NCBI GenBank assembly: GCA_018228685.1
Contig: CP073691.1
Location: 62,001-126,000 of the forward strand
Reading direction: 5' to 3'
From: Clostridiaceae bacterium Marseille-Q4149
Lineage (GTDB): Bacteria > Bacillota > Clostridia > Oscillospirales > Oscillospiraceae
Length of the DNA stretch: 64,000 nucleotides
Part shown: positions 16,657 to 24,829 of the stretch, one piece after another
Position numbering within the stretch: the first letter of the stretch is position 1
Layout of the letters: each line of letters begins with the position of its first letter
The notes under the pieces: generated by a model
What the model saw: only the letters and a program-made list of their open reading frames with translations
The model's database searches: none
What the model was told of the DNA's origin: nothing
Made by a program: the position numbers and the translations under genes

Positions 16657-17556
16657 ATGAAGAGGTTCAAGGGCTTTAATCCCATGCTGTTTGCGGCGGC
16701 GGTGATCTTTCTCTGCGTCACGGTCTATAGCCTGGTCAGCAATGTCACCGTCTATGTGCGGCAAAGAGACTGGCCGGTCACCACGGCGACGGTGATCGAC
16801 GTGGCCGAAAACGGAAAAGAATACAACATCACCTACCAGTATGAGGCCCGGGGCAACGTTTACACCGGGAAGCTGCACCGGGTGCGCTTGCGCTACGGTT
16901 TCGGGGAGACCCTGACCGTCCGGTATGACCCCGACGCGCCGGAGAAGTCCGTCCGGCAGGGGGCCATGACCCGCCGGTCGATCCTGACGCAGGCGGGGCT
17001 GTCGGTGGTTTTCTGCCTGGTGGGGTACTGCCTGATCCGGCGGGCCCTGCCCCAAAAGGAGCCGGAGGAGAGCGCTCCGGAGCGGCCCGTCCCCAAGACA
17101 CCGGCCCGAAAATCCCGGCCCGCCGAAGGAACCGTCAGCGCGGCGGAGGTCCGGCAGGCCGAGGACCGGGTTTTCCGGGAGGTGTGCCAACTGGTGCGGG
17201 ACGTCCAGGAAAAGCACCCGTCCGTGGGATACGCGGTGCGGCTGGAGCGGTCCGCCCTGCTGGAGGCGGAGGGCTATGCACCAGCCCGATATGAAGCCTG
17301 GCTCGTCGTCTCCCTGGGCCGGAACCGGACGATTCTGGAAAGCGGCCCGGACACCGGGGAGTGGCCCGACGCCCGGGACAGGATCACCCGCATCAGAGGC
17401 GGGAAGCTGACGGTCTCCGACGGCTATGGCCGGCTTTCCCGGGAGCTGGAGGCCATCACCGCCGACTATGAGGCCGGGCCCGACGCCTATGCCGAGAACA
17501 AAGCAGCCTCCGATGAGATGCTGCGGGAGGCCTGCCGGGTGGAGTGGATCGGATAA
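16657..17556 (+). CDS. DUF3592 membrane protein, 299 aa
   Basis: TTGGAGGAG precedes the ATG. Membrane segment at about 9-28, DUF3592 domain with WPVTTATVIDVAENGKEYNI, VYTGKLHRVRL and ETLTVRYDPDAPEKSV, second membrane segment at about 109-130. A charged linker then leads to a C-terminal domain of about 140 residues (VFREVCQLVRDVQEKHPSVG) not shared with the neighbouring DUF3592 protein. A tandem duplication with a swapped C-terminus is likely. It ends at a bidirectional terminator. Confidence 0.75.
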   Translation: MKRFKGFNPMLFAAAVIFLCVTVYSLVSNVTVYVRQRDWPVTTATVIDVAENGKEYNITYQYEARGNVYTGKLHRVRLRYGFGETLTVRYDPDAPEKSVRQGAMTRRSILTQAGLSVVFCLVGYCLIRRALPQKEPEESAPERPVPKTPARKSRPAEGTVSAAEVRQAEDRVFREVCQLVRDVQEKHPSVGYAVRLERSALLEAEGYAPARYEAWLVVSLGRNRTILESGPDTGEWPDARDRITRIRGGKLTVSDGYGRLSRELEAITADYEAGPDAYAENKAASDEMLREACRVEWIG

Positions 17557-17566
17557 GCGGCAGAGC

Positions 17567-17610
17567 AAAAAAACTCCCGGCGCGGGGCACCCGCGCCGGG
17601 AGTTGATATT
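17567..17610. terminator. Bidirectional terminator
   Basis: A perfect 15-bp stem (AACTCCCGGCGCGGG, 17572-17586, with CCCGCGCCGGGAGTT, 17590-17604) with loop GCA lies between convergent genes. A run of seven A on its left gives a T tract for the minus-strand gene, and TTGATATTTT follows for the plus-strand gene. Confidence 0.85.
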
Positions 17611-17619
17611 TTCTTGCTG

Positions 17620-18033
17620 TCAGCTTTTGCCGTGGATTTCCGCGCCGCACTTGGGGCAGGTGATGACGATGCGGCCCTTGCCCCGGGGTACCCGGCACAC
17701 CGTGCGGCAGTTGGGGCAGGTGAAATACTTGTGCTCCTTGTCCCGGCTGCGGGACAGGGCCTGCCGCAGGGGATAGACCACCTTGTTCATATAAGCCGCA
17801 TTCTCTGCCCGGCGCTTGGACAGGTTCTTGGAAAACATGCGAAACACCATCCAAATGGTCAGCACCATGGCCACCGCCGACAGAATGCTGTAGGCCACCT
17901 GGTTCCGGACAAAGAGGTTGACCACGTCCAGAATAATGGCCGCCCAGAGGGTCACGAACCCCAGCTGGTCCACGCCGTTGCGCCCATACATGAACCGGGC
18001 CAGGGAGTTGCCAATTTTTTGGAAGAAATTCAT
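17620..18033 (-). CDS. Zinc-ribbon membrane protein
   Basis: 137 residues from ATG 18033 (GAGG 7 bases upstream); the longer frame from 18084 lacks a ribosome site. Two membrane segments (GFVTLWAAIILDVVNLFV and AYSILSAVAMVLTIWMVF) are followed by a basic linker and a C-terminal zinc ribbon with FTCPNC and VITCPKCGAEI. Unknown role. On the minus strand, TTTACG and TAGAAT 17 bases apart in 18070-18120 could be its promoter. Confidence 0.7.
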   Translation of the reverse strand: MNFFQKIGNSLARFMYGRNGVDQLGFVTLWAAIILDVVNLFVRNQVAYSILSAVAMVLTIWMVFRMFSKNLSKRRAENAAYMNKVVYPLRQALSRSRDKEHKYFTCPNCRTVCRVPRGKGRIVITCPKCGAEIHGKS

Positions 18034-18198
18034 ACGAGCGCCTCGTTCTGCAAAAAAATGAGGTCCTTCCGGAAAAGGACGCACTCATTCTACAGGAATC
18101 TGCCGCAAACGTAAAGCCTTTCTTTGCAAAATTCACAGAATGGACATGATTTTTTCCGCCGCAGGCCTCTGGGACCGGGGAATCGGCCCTTTTCCTCG

Positions 18199-18422
18199 TT
18201 GCAATCTGCCGGGGGGATTGGTATAATGTATGCGTATTCTTTTGCCCAATTGAGGGCCGGCGAACCGCCGGCCCCCTATCTGAAAAGCGGCGGCCGGCGT
18301 CTCCTGCGGGGCGGGAGGGCTGCGCCGGACTGGCCGGAGAGCTTCCGGTCCCGGGCCGCTTGAGCCATCCTATGCCGTCTGCCGGCGCCCCGTCACCCTG
18401 CTGATTGAAAGGACCGATTCTC
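18199..18422 (+). promoter_or_regulatory. rpe promoter and GC-rich structured leader
   Basis: TTGCAA (18199-18204), 17-base spacer, TATAAT (18222-18227). The transcript would carry about 190 untranslated bases. Within them GGGCCGGC/GCCGGCCC (18254-18274) form an 8-bp hairpin, and AAGCGGC near 18284 can pair with GCCGCTT near 18355 to enclose a GC-rich domain of about 75 bases. The leader length and structure suggest regulation. No known riboswitch class is recognised. Confidence 0.55.
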
Positions 18423-19067
18423 ATGATCAAAATTTCCCCCTCTATCCTGTCTGCGGACTTTGCGTATCTGGCCCGGGACATTCAGGCCATCTCCACCGCG
18501 GATTACGTCCACGTGGATGTGATGGACGGCCTGTTCGTGCCCAACATCTCCATCGGCATCCCGGTGGTGAAGTGCATCCGTCCGGTGACGGACCTGCCCC
18601 TGGACGTGCATCTGATGATTCAGGAGCCGGTGCGCTATGTGGACCAGTTCTGCGACGCCGGGGCGGACATCGTCACCTGCCATGTGGAGGCCGACACCCA
18701 GGAGAACATCCTGGCCGCCATCGACAAAATCCACGCCAAGGGCAAGAAGGCCGGCGTGGTGGTGAAGCCCAGGACCCCTGCCAGCGCCGTGCTGCCCTTT
18801 ATCGACCGGGTGGAGATGATCCTGGTGATGACGGTGGAGCCGGGCTTCGGCGGCCAGAAGTTCATGGCCGACATGATGCCCAAGGTGCAGGAGATCCGCC
18901 GGTACATCGACGCCATGAACCCCGGCTGCGAGCTGGAGGTGGACGGCGGCGTGGACCCCGCTACCTGCAAGATCTGCGTGGCCAGCGGCGCAAACGTCCT
19001 GGTGGCCGGGTCCGCCGTGTACAAGGCGGCGGACATTCCCGCCCGCATCCGGGAGCTTCGGGGCTGA
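18423..19067 (+). CDS. rpe: Ribulose-phosphate 3-epimerase
   Basis: 214 residues. ATG 18423 follows AAAGGA with 9-base spacing. It interconverts D-ribulose 5-phosphate and D-xylulose 5-phosphate in the pentose phosphate pathway, in the cytoplasm. TIM-barrel landmarks are complete: SPSILSADF, HVDVMDGLFVPN (metal-binding His and catalytic Asp), DVHLMI, MTVEPGFGGQKF and EVDGGV with the second catalytic Asp. It is followed after 33 bases by recR; the pairing looks like shared transcription, not shared function. Confidence 0.95.
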   Translation: MIKISPSILSADFAYLARDIQAISTADYVHVDVMDGLFVPNISIGIPVVKCIRPVTDLPLDVHLMIQEPVRYVDQFCDAGADIVTCHVEADTQENILAAIDKIHAKGKKAGVVVKPRTPASAVLPFIDRVEMILVMTVEPGFGGQKFMADMMPKVQEIRRYIDAMNPGCELEVDGGVDPATCKICVASGANVLVAGSAVYKAADIPARIRELRG

Positions 19068-19100
19068 TGCGGCCCGATTTCACTTGAAAAGGAAGATACT

Positions 19101-19700
19101 ATGGAATTTTTTCCCGCCCCTCTTGAAAATCTGGTGGAGCAGTTCGCCCGGCTGCCGGGCATCGGCTCCAAGTCCGCTCAGCGGCTGGCCTTTCATGTGC
19201 TGAACCTGCCCCAGGACCAGGCCCGGGCCTTTGCCGACGCCATTCTGGAGGCCAAGCGCAGCGTGACCCTGTGTCCCGTGTGCCAGAACCTCACCAGCGG
19301 GGGCCTGTGCCCCATCTGCGCCTCGCCCAAGCGGGACGAGAGTACCATCTGCGTGGTGGCGGACCCCCGGGACGTGGTGGCCATCGAGCGCAGCCGGGAG
19401 TATAACGGCCGCTACCATGTGCTCCACGGGGTGCTGTCCCCCATGAACCATGTGGGCCCCGACGATCTGCAGATCAAGTCCCTGGTGGACCGGGTGGCCC
19501 AGGGCGGCATTCAGGAGGTCATCATGGCCACCAATCCCGACACCGAGGGGGAGACCACCGCCATGTACCTGGCAAGGCTCTTAAAGCCCTTCGGGGTAAA
19601 GGTCACCCGCCTGGCCTACGGCATCCCCGTGGGGGGGCACCTGGAATTTGCCGACGACGCCACGCTGATGCGTGCCCTGGAAGGCAGGCGGGAGCTATGA
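19101..19700 (+). CDS. recR: Recombination mediator RecR
   Basis: 199 residues, full length. Helix-hairpin-helix at the N-terminus (FARLPGIGSKSAQRLAFHVL), a four-Cys zinc finger (CPVCQN and LCPICA), and the TOPRIM domain (ICVVADPRDVVAIER, then HVLHGVLSPM). It works with RecF and RecO to load RecA at gapped DNA. In many Firmicutes recR follows dnaX and a YbaB gene; here it follows rpe. The stop overlaps the start of apbE by 4 bases. Confidence 0.95.
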   Translation: MEFFPAPLENLVEQFARLPGIGSKSAQRLAFHVLNLPQDQARAFADAILEAKRSVTLCPVCQNLTSGGLCPICASPKRDESTICVVADPRDVVAIERSREYNGRYHVLHGVLSPMNHVGPDDLQIKSLVDRVAQGGIQEVIMATNPDTEGETTAMYLARLLKPFGVKVTRLAYGIPVGGHLEFADDATLMRALEGRREL

Positions 19701-20707
19701 AGCGTGTATGCTGCGCCGTGCTGGCGGCGCTTCTGCTGTGCCTTTCCGGCTGCGGCGTCCAATCGGAGCCGGAACAGCTGAGCCTGTTCGCCATGGACAC
19801 CTATATGACCCTGGCCGCCTACGGAGACAAGGCTTCGGAGGCCCTGGCCGCCTGCGGTCAGGAGCTGAACCGCCTGGACGGGGCCCTGTCCCGGACCCGG
19901 GAGGGAAGCGAAATCTATACCCTGAACGCCCAGGGCCGTGCCGATGTGTCCCAGGAGACGGCGGACCTAATCTCCGCCGCCCTGACTCTCAGTCAGGCCA
20001 CCGGCGGGGCCTTTGACCCCACCGTTGCCCCGCTTGTGACCCTTTGGGGCATCACCACCGACAGCCCCCGGGTGCCGCAGCAGACGGAGATCGACGCCCT
20101 GCTCCCCCTGGTGGGGACGGAGCACGTGACCCTGGAGGGTACCCGCGTCACCCTGGATGAGGGCTGCGCCATGGACCTGGGCGGCATCGCCAAGGGCTAC
20201 GCCTCCGACCGGCTGGCGGACATCTTCGCCCAATACGGGGTGGACAGCGCCCTGGTGAGCCTGGGGGGCAACGTGTACGCCCGGGGCGCAAAGCCCGGGG
20301 GCGCTGCCTGGAGCGTGGCGGTGCAGCACCCGGAGCAGGAGGGCTATGCCGCAATGCTGTCCCTGACCGACGCCTTCGCCGTTACCTCCGGCGGCTATCA
20401 GCGGTATTTCACCGGCCCCGACGGCACGGTATATCAGCACATTCTGGACCCCAAGACCGGCTGGCCGGTGCAGGGGGACCTGCTGTCCGTCACCATCGTG
20501 GCGGACAACGGTACCATGGCCGACGCCTATTCCACGGCTCTTTATGTGATGGGCCGGGAGGCCGCCCAGGATTTCTGGCGGCAGAACGGCGGCTTTGACA
20601 TGGTGCTCATCACCAAGGACGGGCAGGTGCTGTATACCCCCGGCCTGGCGGACCGGCTGACGGAAGTTGAGGGAATCGGCTATGCGTATGCGTGCATCGA
20701 GTCCTGA
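19697..20707 (+). CDS. apbE: FAD:protein FMN transferase (ApbE) lipoprotein
   Basis: 336 residues. Signal peptide with lipobox L-S-G-C, lipidated Cys at residue 19. ApbE transfers FMN from FAD to Thr of flavoproteins such as RnfG/NqrC outside the membrane. Seen motifs: FAMDTYMTLAAYG, GGAFDPTVAPLVTLWGI, CAMDLGGIAKGYASDRLADI, ALVSLGGNVYARG and HILDPKTGWPVQ. It overlaps the NusG-II gene by 26 bases; ApbE, NusG-II and the Gx transporter are commonly found together in Clostridia near redox flavoenzymes. Confidence 0.93.
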   Translation: MKRVCCAVLAALLLCLSGCGVQSEPEQLSLFAMDTYMTLAAYGDKASEALAACGQELNRLDGALSRTREGSEIYTLNAQGRADVSQETADLISAALTLSQATGGAFDPTVAPLVTLWGITTDSPRVPQQTEIDALLPLVGTEHVTLEGTRVTLDEGCAMDLGGIAKGYASDRLADIFAQYGVDSALVSLGGNVYARGAKPGGAAWSVAVQHPEQEGYAAMLSLTDAFAVTSGGYQRYFTGPDGTVYQHILDPKTGWPVQGDLLSVTIVADNGTMADAYSTALYVMGREAAQDFWRQNGGFDMVLITKDGQVLYTPGLADRLTEVEGIGYAYACIES

Positions 20708-21089
20708 GCTCCGGCCCACCTGGTGGGATGGACTGGCGGCGGCCATTGTGGCGGCCCTGGCCATTTTCACGGCGGCGTGGTATTACGGCGGCCTGGCCCG
20801 GTCCGGTCCGCTGACTGCCGCCATTGTCCACCGGGGGCAGGTGGTACAGACCGTGGAGCTGGACCGCCTTACAGAGGAGATGACCGTCACCGTGGAGGGA
20901 GACTATCACCTGACCATCCTCCTGGACAGAGACGGCGTCCGGGTGGCGGAGAGCGACTGCCCGGGCCAGGACTGCGTCCACACCGGCACCATCACCCGGG
21001 CAGGACAGAGCATTGTCTGCCTGCCGGAGCAGGTGGTGGTGCAGCTTACCGGCGGTGGGGGCGGCGGCCCCGACGCGGTGCTGGGATAG
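20682..21089 (+). CDS. NusG domain II-containing membrane-anchored protein
   Basis: 135 residues from ATG 20682 (GAGGG 9 bases upstream). One membrane segment near residues 15-37, then a NusG domain II β-domain: VQTVELDRLTEEMTVTVEGD and the conserved DCPGQDCVHTGTI with two Cys. Such proteins lie in Clostridia between apbE and a heptaprenyl diphosphate synthase component I-like transporter gene; the role is unknown, perhaps in envelope redox chemistry. Confidence 0.82.
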   Translation: MRMRASSPELRPTWWDGLAAAIVAALAIFTAAWYYGGLARSGPLTAAIVHRGQVVQTVELDRLTEEMTVTVEGDYHLTILLDRDGVRVAESDCPGQDCVHTGTITRAGQSIVCLPEQVVVQLTGGGGGGPDAVLG

Positions 21090-21099
21090 GAGGGGCGGC

Positions 21100-21612
21100 A
21101 TGAAGATATCTACCCGCCAATTGGCGCTGTGCGCGGTGCTGACGGCCCTGGCCCTGGGCCTGAGCACCCTGGAAAACCTGTTTCCCGTGACGCTGGTGAT
21201 CCCCCTGCCGGGGGTGAAGCTGGGCCTGGCCAACATCGTCACGGTGTTCGCCCTGTATCAGCTGGGGCCGCTTCCGGCCCTGTGCATCCTGGCGGCCCGG
21301 TGCCTGCTGGGCAGTCTCTTTGCCGGAAACGCCTCGGCTCTGCTGTTTTCCCTGCTGGGGGGAACACTGGCCATGCTGGTGATGCTGGCGCTGTCCCGGC
21401 TGCCGGGTTTGTCGGTATACGGCGTGTCCATCGGCGGCGCGGCGGGCCACAACATCGGCCAGATGGCGGCGGCCCTAATTACCCTGGGCAACACCGCCGT
21501 GCTGGGATATCTGCCGTTTCTGCTGGTGGTGTCCCTGTTCACCGGGGCCCTGACGGGCTTCGTGTCGGCCCTGCTGCTGCGGGCCATCAGCCATGTGAAG
21601 CTATCACATTGA
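21100..21612 (+). CDS. Gx transporter family / Hpre_diP_synt_I membrane protein
   Basis: 170 residues from ATG 21100 with TAGGAGGGG just upstream. Five to six membrane segments. Diagnostic region LSTLENLFPVTLVIPLPGVK followed by LGLANIVTVFALYQLGPLPA, a pattern of the family often labelled heptaprenyl diphosphate synthase component I. It is predicted to be an S-component-like small transporter. It completes the apbE/NusG-II trio. Confidence 0.85.
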   Translation: MKISTRQLALCAVLTALALGLSTLENLFPVTLVIPLPGVKLGLANIVTVFALYQLGPLPALCILAARCLLGSLFAGNASALLFSLLGGTLAMLVMLALSRLPGLSVYGVSIGGAAGHNIGQMAAALITLGNTAVLGYLPFLLVVSLFTGALTGFVSALLLRAISHVKLSH

Positions 21613-21626
21613 AGGAGAGCGGATAA

Positions 21627-22676
21627 ATGGATAAGAAAGACGAGATCATCCTCCAGCAGCTGGACGTGATCCGCTCCATGACGGAGCGGAATCTGCGCAG
21701 CGTCAACAGCGATTTCTGGGGCACGCCCCTGTCCCCAGCGGAAAAGCCCGGGGAGAAGGCGGCCCCCAAGACCCCTGATAAGACCCCCGGCAAGGCCCCG
21801 GAGAAGAAGTCCGGCGGCCCGGAGCAGCCGTCGGAGACCCCGGAGCCTCTGCCCAAGGAGGACATGAAGGACCTGCTGGCGGAGCTGGACGGCTACATCG
21901 GTCTGCAGACCGTCAAGGAGGAGGTCCATAACCTGATCAACATGGCCTCGGTGTATCAGCTGCGGCGGCAGCACGACCTGCCCACCACGGATATGTCCCT
22001 GCACCTGGTGTTCACCGGCAACCCCGGCACCGGCAAGACCATGATGGCCCGGATGATGGCCCGGATCTACCGCAGTCTGGACATTCTGTCCCGGGGCCAG
22101 CTGGTGGAGGTGGACCGCAGCGGCCTGGTGGCGGGCTATGTGGGCCAGACGGCTATCAAGACCCAGAAGGTCATCGAAAAGGCCATGGGCGGCGTGCTGT
22201 TCATCGACGAGGCCTACGCCCTGAACGGCCGGTCGGAAAACGACTTCGGCCAGGAGGCCATCGACACCATCCTCAAGGCCATGGAGGACCACCGGGACGA
22301 CCTGGTGGTGATCGTGGCGGGGTACACGGACCTGATGGACCGGTTCATCCACTCCAACCCCGGCCTGGAATCCCGGTTCAACCGCTTCCTGCTGTTTGAC
22401 GACTATACCACCGACGAGATGGTGGATATCTTCCGGATGCAGTGCAAAAAGGGCTGCTATCAGCTGACGGAGGAGGCCCGGCCCCTGATCCGGGACTATA
22501 TCGCCGAGGAATCGGCGGACGACAGCTTCGGCAACGCCCGGGGCGTCCGCAATCTGTTCGAGCACGTTCTGGTGGCCCAGAACAACCGCCTGGCCACCAT
22601 GGAAAAGATCACCCGGGAGGACCTGATGACCATCACCGCCGACGACGTCCTCCGGGCCCGGGGAAAGGTGGACTGA
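21627..22676 (+). CDS. SpoVK/CbxX-type AAA ATPase
   Basis: 349 residues. A disordered Pro/Lys-rich N-terminal region (45-85) precedes the AAA domain. Leading helix LDGYIGLQTVKEEVHNLINM, Walker A FTGNPGTGKTMMARM, pore loop SGLVAGYVGQTA, Walker B VLFIDEAYAL, sensor region VVIVAGYTDLMDRF and arginine finger ESRFNRFL. This fits the CbxX/CfqX family including stage V sporulation protein K. Cytoplasmic ring ATPase; the substrate is not evident. Confidence 0.85.
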   Translation: MDKKDEIILQQLDVIRSMTERNLRSVNSDFWGTPLSPAEKPGEKAAPKTPDKTPGKAPEKKSGGPEQPSETPEPLPKEDMKDLLAELDGYIGLQTVKEEVHNLINMASVYQLRRQHDLPTTDMSLHLVFTGNPGTGKTMMARMMARIYRSLDILSRGQLVEVDRSGLVAGYVGQTAIKTQKVIEKAMGGVLFIDEAYALNGRSENDFGQEAIDTILKAMEDHRDDLVVIVAGYTDLMDRFIHSNPGLESRFNRFLLFDDYTTDEMVDIFRMQCKKGCYQLTEEARPLIRDYIAEESADDSFGNARGVRNLFEHVLVAQNNRLATMEKITREDLMTITADDVLRARGKVD

Positions 22677-22677
22677 C

Positions 22678-23685
22678 ATGAAACGACTGACTGCGGGGCT
22701 TCTGGCCCTGATGCTGCTGGCGACCCTGCTGCCCGGCTGCGGGAAGAAGGAGCAGTGGAACGTGGATAACTTCTTCCTGTCCGACGACGGAACCACCTAT
22801 TCCGTCAGCTATCGCCACGACGACGGCACGGAGGAGGTGGTGGCGGAAATGGGCAGCTATCCCCAGCCCCTGACCATCATCGCCGGGAAGCTGTACTATG
22901 TCCATGGCGGCAGCATGGTGGCCGTGGACCTGAAGGACCCCACCCAGCGCCAGACCCTCACGGAGCCGGGGCTGTCGGGGCTTTCCATCGGGTTTATCGA
23001 CGACGGGGCGGTGTACTGCCCTCTGGCCACCGACACGGAGAAGTGCTATCGGGTGGCCCTGGACCTGTCCGAGTGCACCCGGGTGGCCATCCCCCGGGAG
23101 CAGCGGCCCACGGACTATGACGCCCTGCTGGACCAGATCTATGCCGCCGTGGGGGCCATCGACAACCGCATGGCCCTGCGGACCCTCCGGGCCCGGTACT
23201 CCGAGACCGGCAGCCTGACCTCCCTGGAGATGACGGTCTGGTCCCTCCAGGAGGAGACGTATTCTCTGAACAGTTGGGCCGATGTACATGTATCCGTCCA
23301 GCGCAGCGGCAGCGGCTTCACCGTCACCGCCCAGGACCAGCACCGGCCCCTGCCTATGGATTCGGAAACCGTGGCGGCTATGCTGTCGGTGCAGCGGTTT
23401 GTCGAGACCGTGAAGGCCGTGGACAGCGCGGACCTGTGGACCAGCCAGAAAACCGGCCAGCCCCTGTACTATCAGCTGACCTATCATGCCTCGGAGTATG
23501 AGGCCGCCGTGGCGGCAGACGGAGGCGTCCCCTGCCTGAACCCCGACGGCTCGGCGGCTCAGCTGCCCCAGGGGAGCCTGCTGGTGCTGGCCCAGTGCTA
23601 TGACCGGGGCGATGCCAACATCGCCCTTACCGACAGCCAGGGCCTGACCACCGGTGCCCTGCGGGTCATCGTCCCGGCGGCGTAA
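22678..23685 (+). CDS. Lipoprotein of unknown function, 335 aa
   Basis: It starts 2 bases after the AAA gene stop. Signal peptide with lipobox LLPGC near residue 20. The rest appears as β-rich segments (GKLYYVHGGSMVAVDLKDPT, IDDGAVYCPLATDTEKCYRV) reminiscent of DUF5050/β-propeller-like fragments, then a C-terminal region with charged strands. No family can be assigned with confidence. Coupled with spoVK-like and barstar genes in one transcript. Confidence 0.65.
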   Translation: MKRLTAGLLALMLLATLLPGCGKKEQWNVDNFFLSDDGTTYSVSYRHDDGTEEVVAEMGSYPQPLTIIAGKLYYVHGGSMVAVDLKDPTQRQTLTEPGLSGLSIGFIDDGAVYCPLATDTEKCYRVALDLSECTRVAIPREQRPTDYDALLDQIYAAVGAIDNRMALRTLRARYSETGSLTSLEMTVWSLQEETYSLNSWADVHVSVQRSGSGFTVTAQDQHRPLPMDSETVAAMLSVQRFVETVKAVDSADLWTSQKTGQPLYYQLTYHASEYEAAVAADGGVPCLNPDGSAAQLPQGSLLVLAQCYDRGDANIALTDSQGLTTGALRVIVPAA

Positions 23686-23687
23686 AT

Positions 23688-23996
23688 ATGGATCCTCACG
23701 CCTATACACCGATGCCGGAGGGCGGCATTCTTCTGGACCTGACGTCCTGCCGGGACTGGGGGATGGTGCAGGACGCCATCCGGCGGGCCTTCGGTTTCCC
23801 GGCCCACTACGGGGAAAACTGGGATGCCATGTGGGACTGTCTGACGGACCTGTTCTGGGTGGCGGATGACCGTCACATCGTGGTTCGTGGCCTGGATGCC
23901 CTGCCGCCGGACCTGTGGGCATATGCCGAACCCCTGCGCCAGGTGCTGGAGGACCTGCGGACCCGCTGTCCCCGTCTGCGGGTGACCTACTGCTGA
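23688..23996 (+). CDS. Barstar-family protein
   Basis: 102 residues. The core reads ILLDLTSCRDWGMVQDAIRR then AFGFPAHYGENWDAMWDCL, matching barstar-type ribonuclease inhibitors (G-FP-YYG-N-DALWDCL). Barstars inhibit barnase-like RNases, but no such RNase gene is next to it. It may be an immunity gene kept alone, or a barstar-fold protein with another partner. Starts 2 bases after the lipoprotein gene and is followed by a terminator. Confidence 0.82.
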   Translation: MDPHAYTPMPEGGILLDLTSCRDWGMVQDAIRRAFGFPAHYGENWDAMWDCLTDLFWVADDRHIVVRGLDALPPDLWAYAEPLRQVLEDLRTRCPRLRVTYC

Positions 23997-23997
23997 A

Positions 23998-24036
23998 AAA
24001 TGCCCCGGGGTCTGTTATGGGTCCCGAGGCATTTCC
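23998..24036 (+). terminator. Terminator after the barstar gene
   Basis: ATGCCCCGGG (24000-24009) and CCCGAGGCAT (24023-24032), one mismatch, preceded by AAAA and followed by TTTCCC. Confidence 0.7.
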
Positions 24037-24049
24037 CTCTTCCCATTTT

Positions 24050-24156
24050 CAACGATATGTGGTCTACTCTCTGGCGACAGGGACCCGACCTGTCCAAGCG
24101 CCGCAAGGCGTTCGTTCGGCCCGGCGGGGCCGTTCTCTAAACAAAACATGGGAGGT
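24050..24156 (+). promoter_or_regulatory. Candidate preQ1-III riboswitch of queT
   Basis: The roughly 100 bases before queT fold well: TCTCTG/CAGGGA capped by a GCGA tetraloop (24068-24083) inside GGTC/GACC (24061-24090), then AGCGCC-GCAA-GGCGTT (24097-24112), then CGGCCC-GGCG-GGGCCG (24117-24132). ACCT at 24088-24091 can pair with AGGT in the ribosome site GGGAGGT (24150-24156), giving a long-range pseudoknot. Class III preQ1 riboswitches occur upstream of queT in Ruminococcaceae/Oscillospiraceae and use a distant ribosome-site pairing. The class is inferred from gene context and architecture, without a covariance search. Confidence 0.55.
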
Positions 24157-24161
24157 ACCAC

Positions 24162-24668
24162 ATGAAACACAAAAACACGCAAAAGCTGACCCTGGCCGCC
24201 ATGACGGCGGCCGCCTACGCCGCGCTGTCCCTGCTGGGGGCGGTGTTCGGCCTGACCTTCGGCCCCATCCAGGTGCGATTCTCCGAGGCGCTGTGCCTGC
24301 TGCCGTTCCTGTTCCCGGAAACCGCCTGGGGCCTGGGGGTGGGGTGCCTGATCGCCAACCTGTTCAGCCCCTATGGGGCCCTGGACATCGTGGTGGGATC
24401 ACTGTCCACCCTGATCGCCGCCCTGCTGACCGCCCGGTGCCGCAGTCCCTGGACCGCGGCCCTGCCGCCGGTGGTGTGCAACATGGTGCTGGTGGGGGCC
24501 GTGCTGGCCTATGAGACGGCAGGCACTTCCGCCGCCTTCTGGCCGGCCTATGGGCTCAACGCCCTGACCGTGGGCCTGGGGGAGGCCGTCGCCTGCCTGG
24601 TGCTGGGGGTGCTGCTGGTGAAGCAGCTGCCGAAAATTCCCTATTTCCGGAACCGGCTTGCGTCATGA
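24162..24668 (+). CDS. queT: QueT-family queuosine-precursor transporter
   Basis: 168 residues, five to six membrane segments, COG4708-like. Typical features are LTLAAMTAAAYAALSLLGAV, the conserved GPIQVRFSEALCLLPF after the second segment, and LFSPYGALDIVVGSLSTL. It is thought to be the S-component of an ECF-type importer for preQ1/preQ0 used in tRNA queuosine modification. ATG 24162 follows GGGAGGT. The upstream leader is a probable preQ1 riboswitch, which supports the call. Confidence 0.88.
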   Translation: MKHKNTQKLTLAAMTAAAYAALSLLGAVFGLTFGPIQVRFSEALCLLPFLFPETAWGLGVGCLIANLFSPYGALDIVVGSLSTLIAALLTARCRSPWTAALPPVVCNMVLVGAVLAYETAGTSAAFWPAYGLNALTVGLGEAVACLVLGVLLVKQLPKIPYFRNRLAS

Positions 24669-24686
24669 TTTCAGCTTCTGTAATAA

Positions 24687-24730
24687 AATAAATGCTGGGG
24701 CCAGGCTGATGCCTGGCCCCAGCATTTATT
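24687..24730 (+). terminator. Long perfect terminator hairpin after queT
   Basis: A perfect 20-bp stem (AATAAATGCTGGGGCCAGGC, 24687-24706, with its complement at 24711-24730) and TGAT loop. A-rich and T-rich ends could serve both strands. Confidence 0.85.
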
Positions 24731-24770
24731 ATGAACCCAGCCTGCACGGGCTATCCGGCGGCGCAGTTGG

Positions 24771-24799
24771 TTGACGGAAAACCGGGGGTGTGGTACACT
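24771..24799 (+). promoter_or_regulatory. Promoter of the zinc-ribbon/CDF operon
   Basis: TTGACG (24771-24776), 17-base spacer, TACACT (24794-24799), 31 bases before ATG 24830. Confidence 0.65.
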
Positions 24800-24829
24800 G
24801 AGGAGACTACTATAAAGCGAGGGATCATC

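Noticed and set aside
18124..18363. 79-codon plus-strand open frame before rpe
   Set aside because: It overlaps the promoter and structured leader and has no ribosome site.
21258..22796. 512-codon minus-strand open frame
   Set aside because: Antisense to the AAA ATPase gene and Gx transporter; composition is that of a shadow frame.
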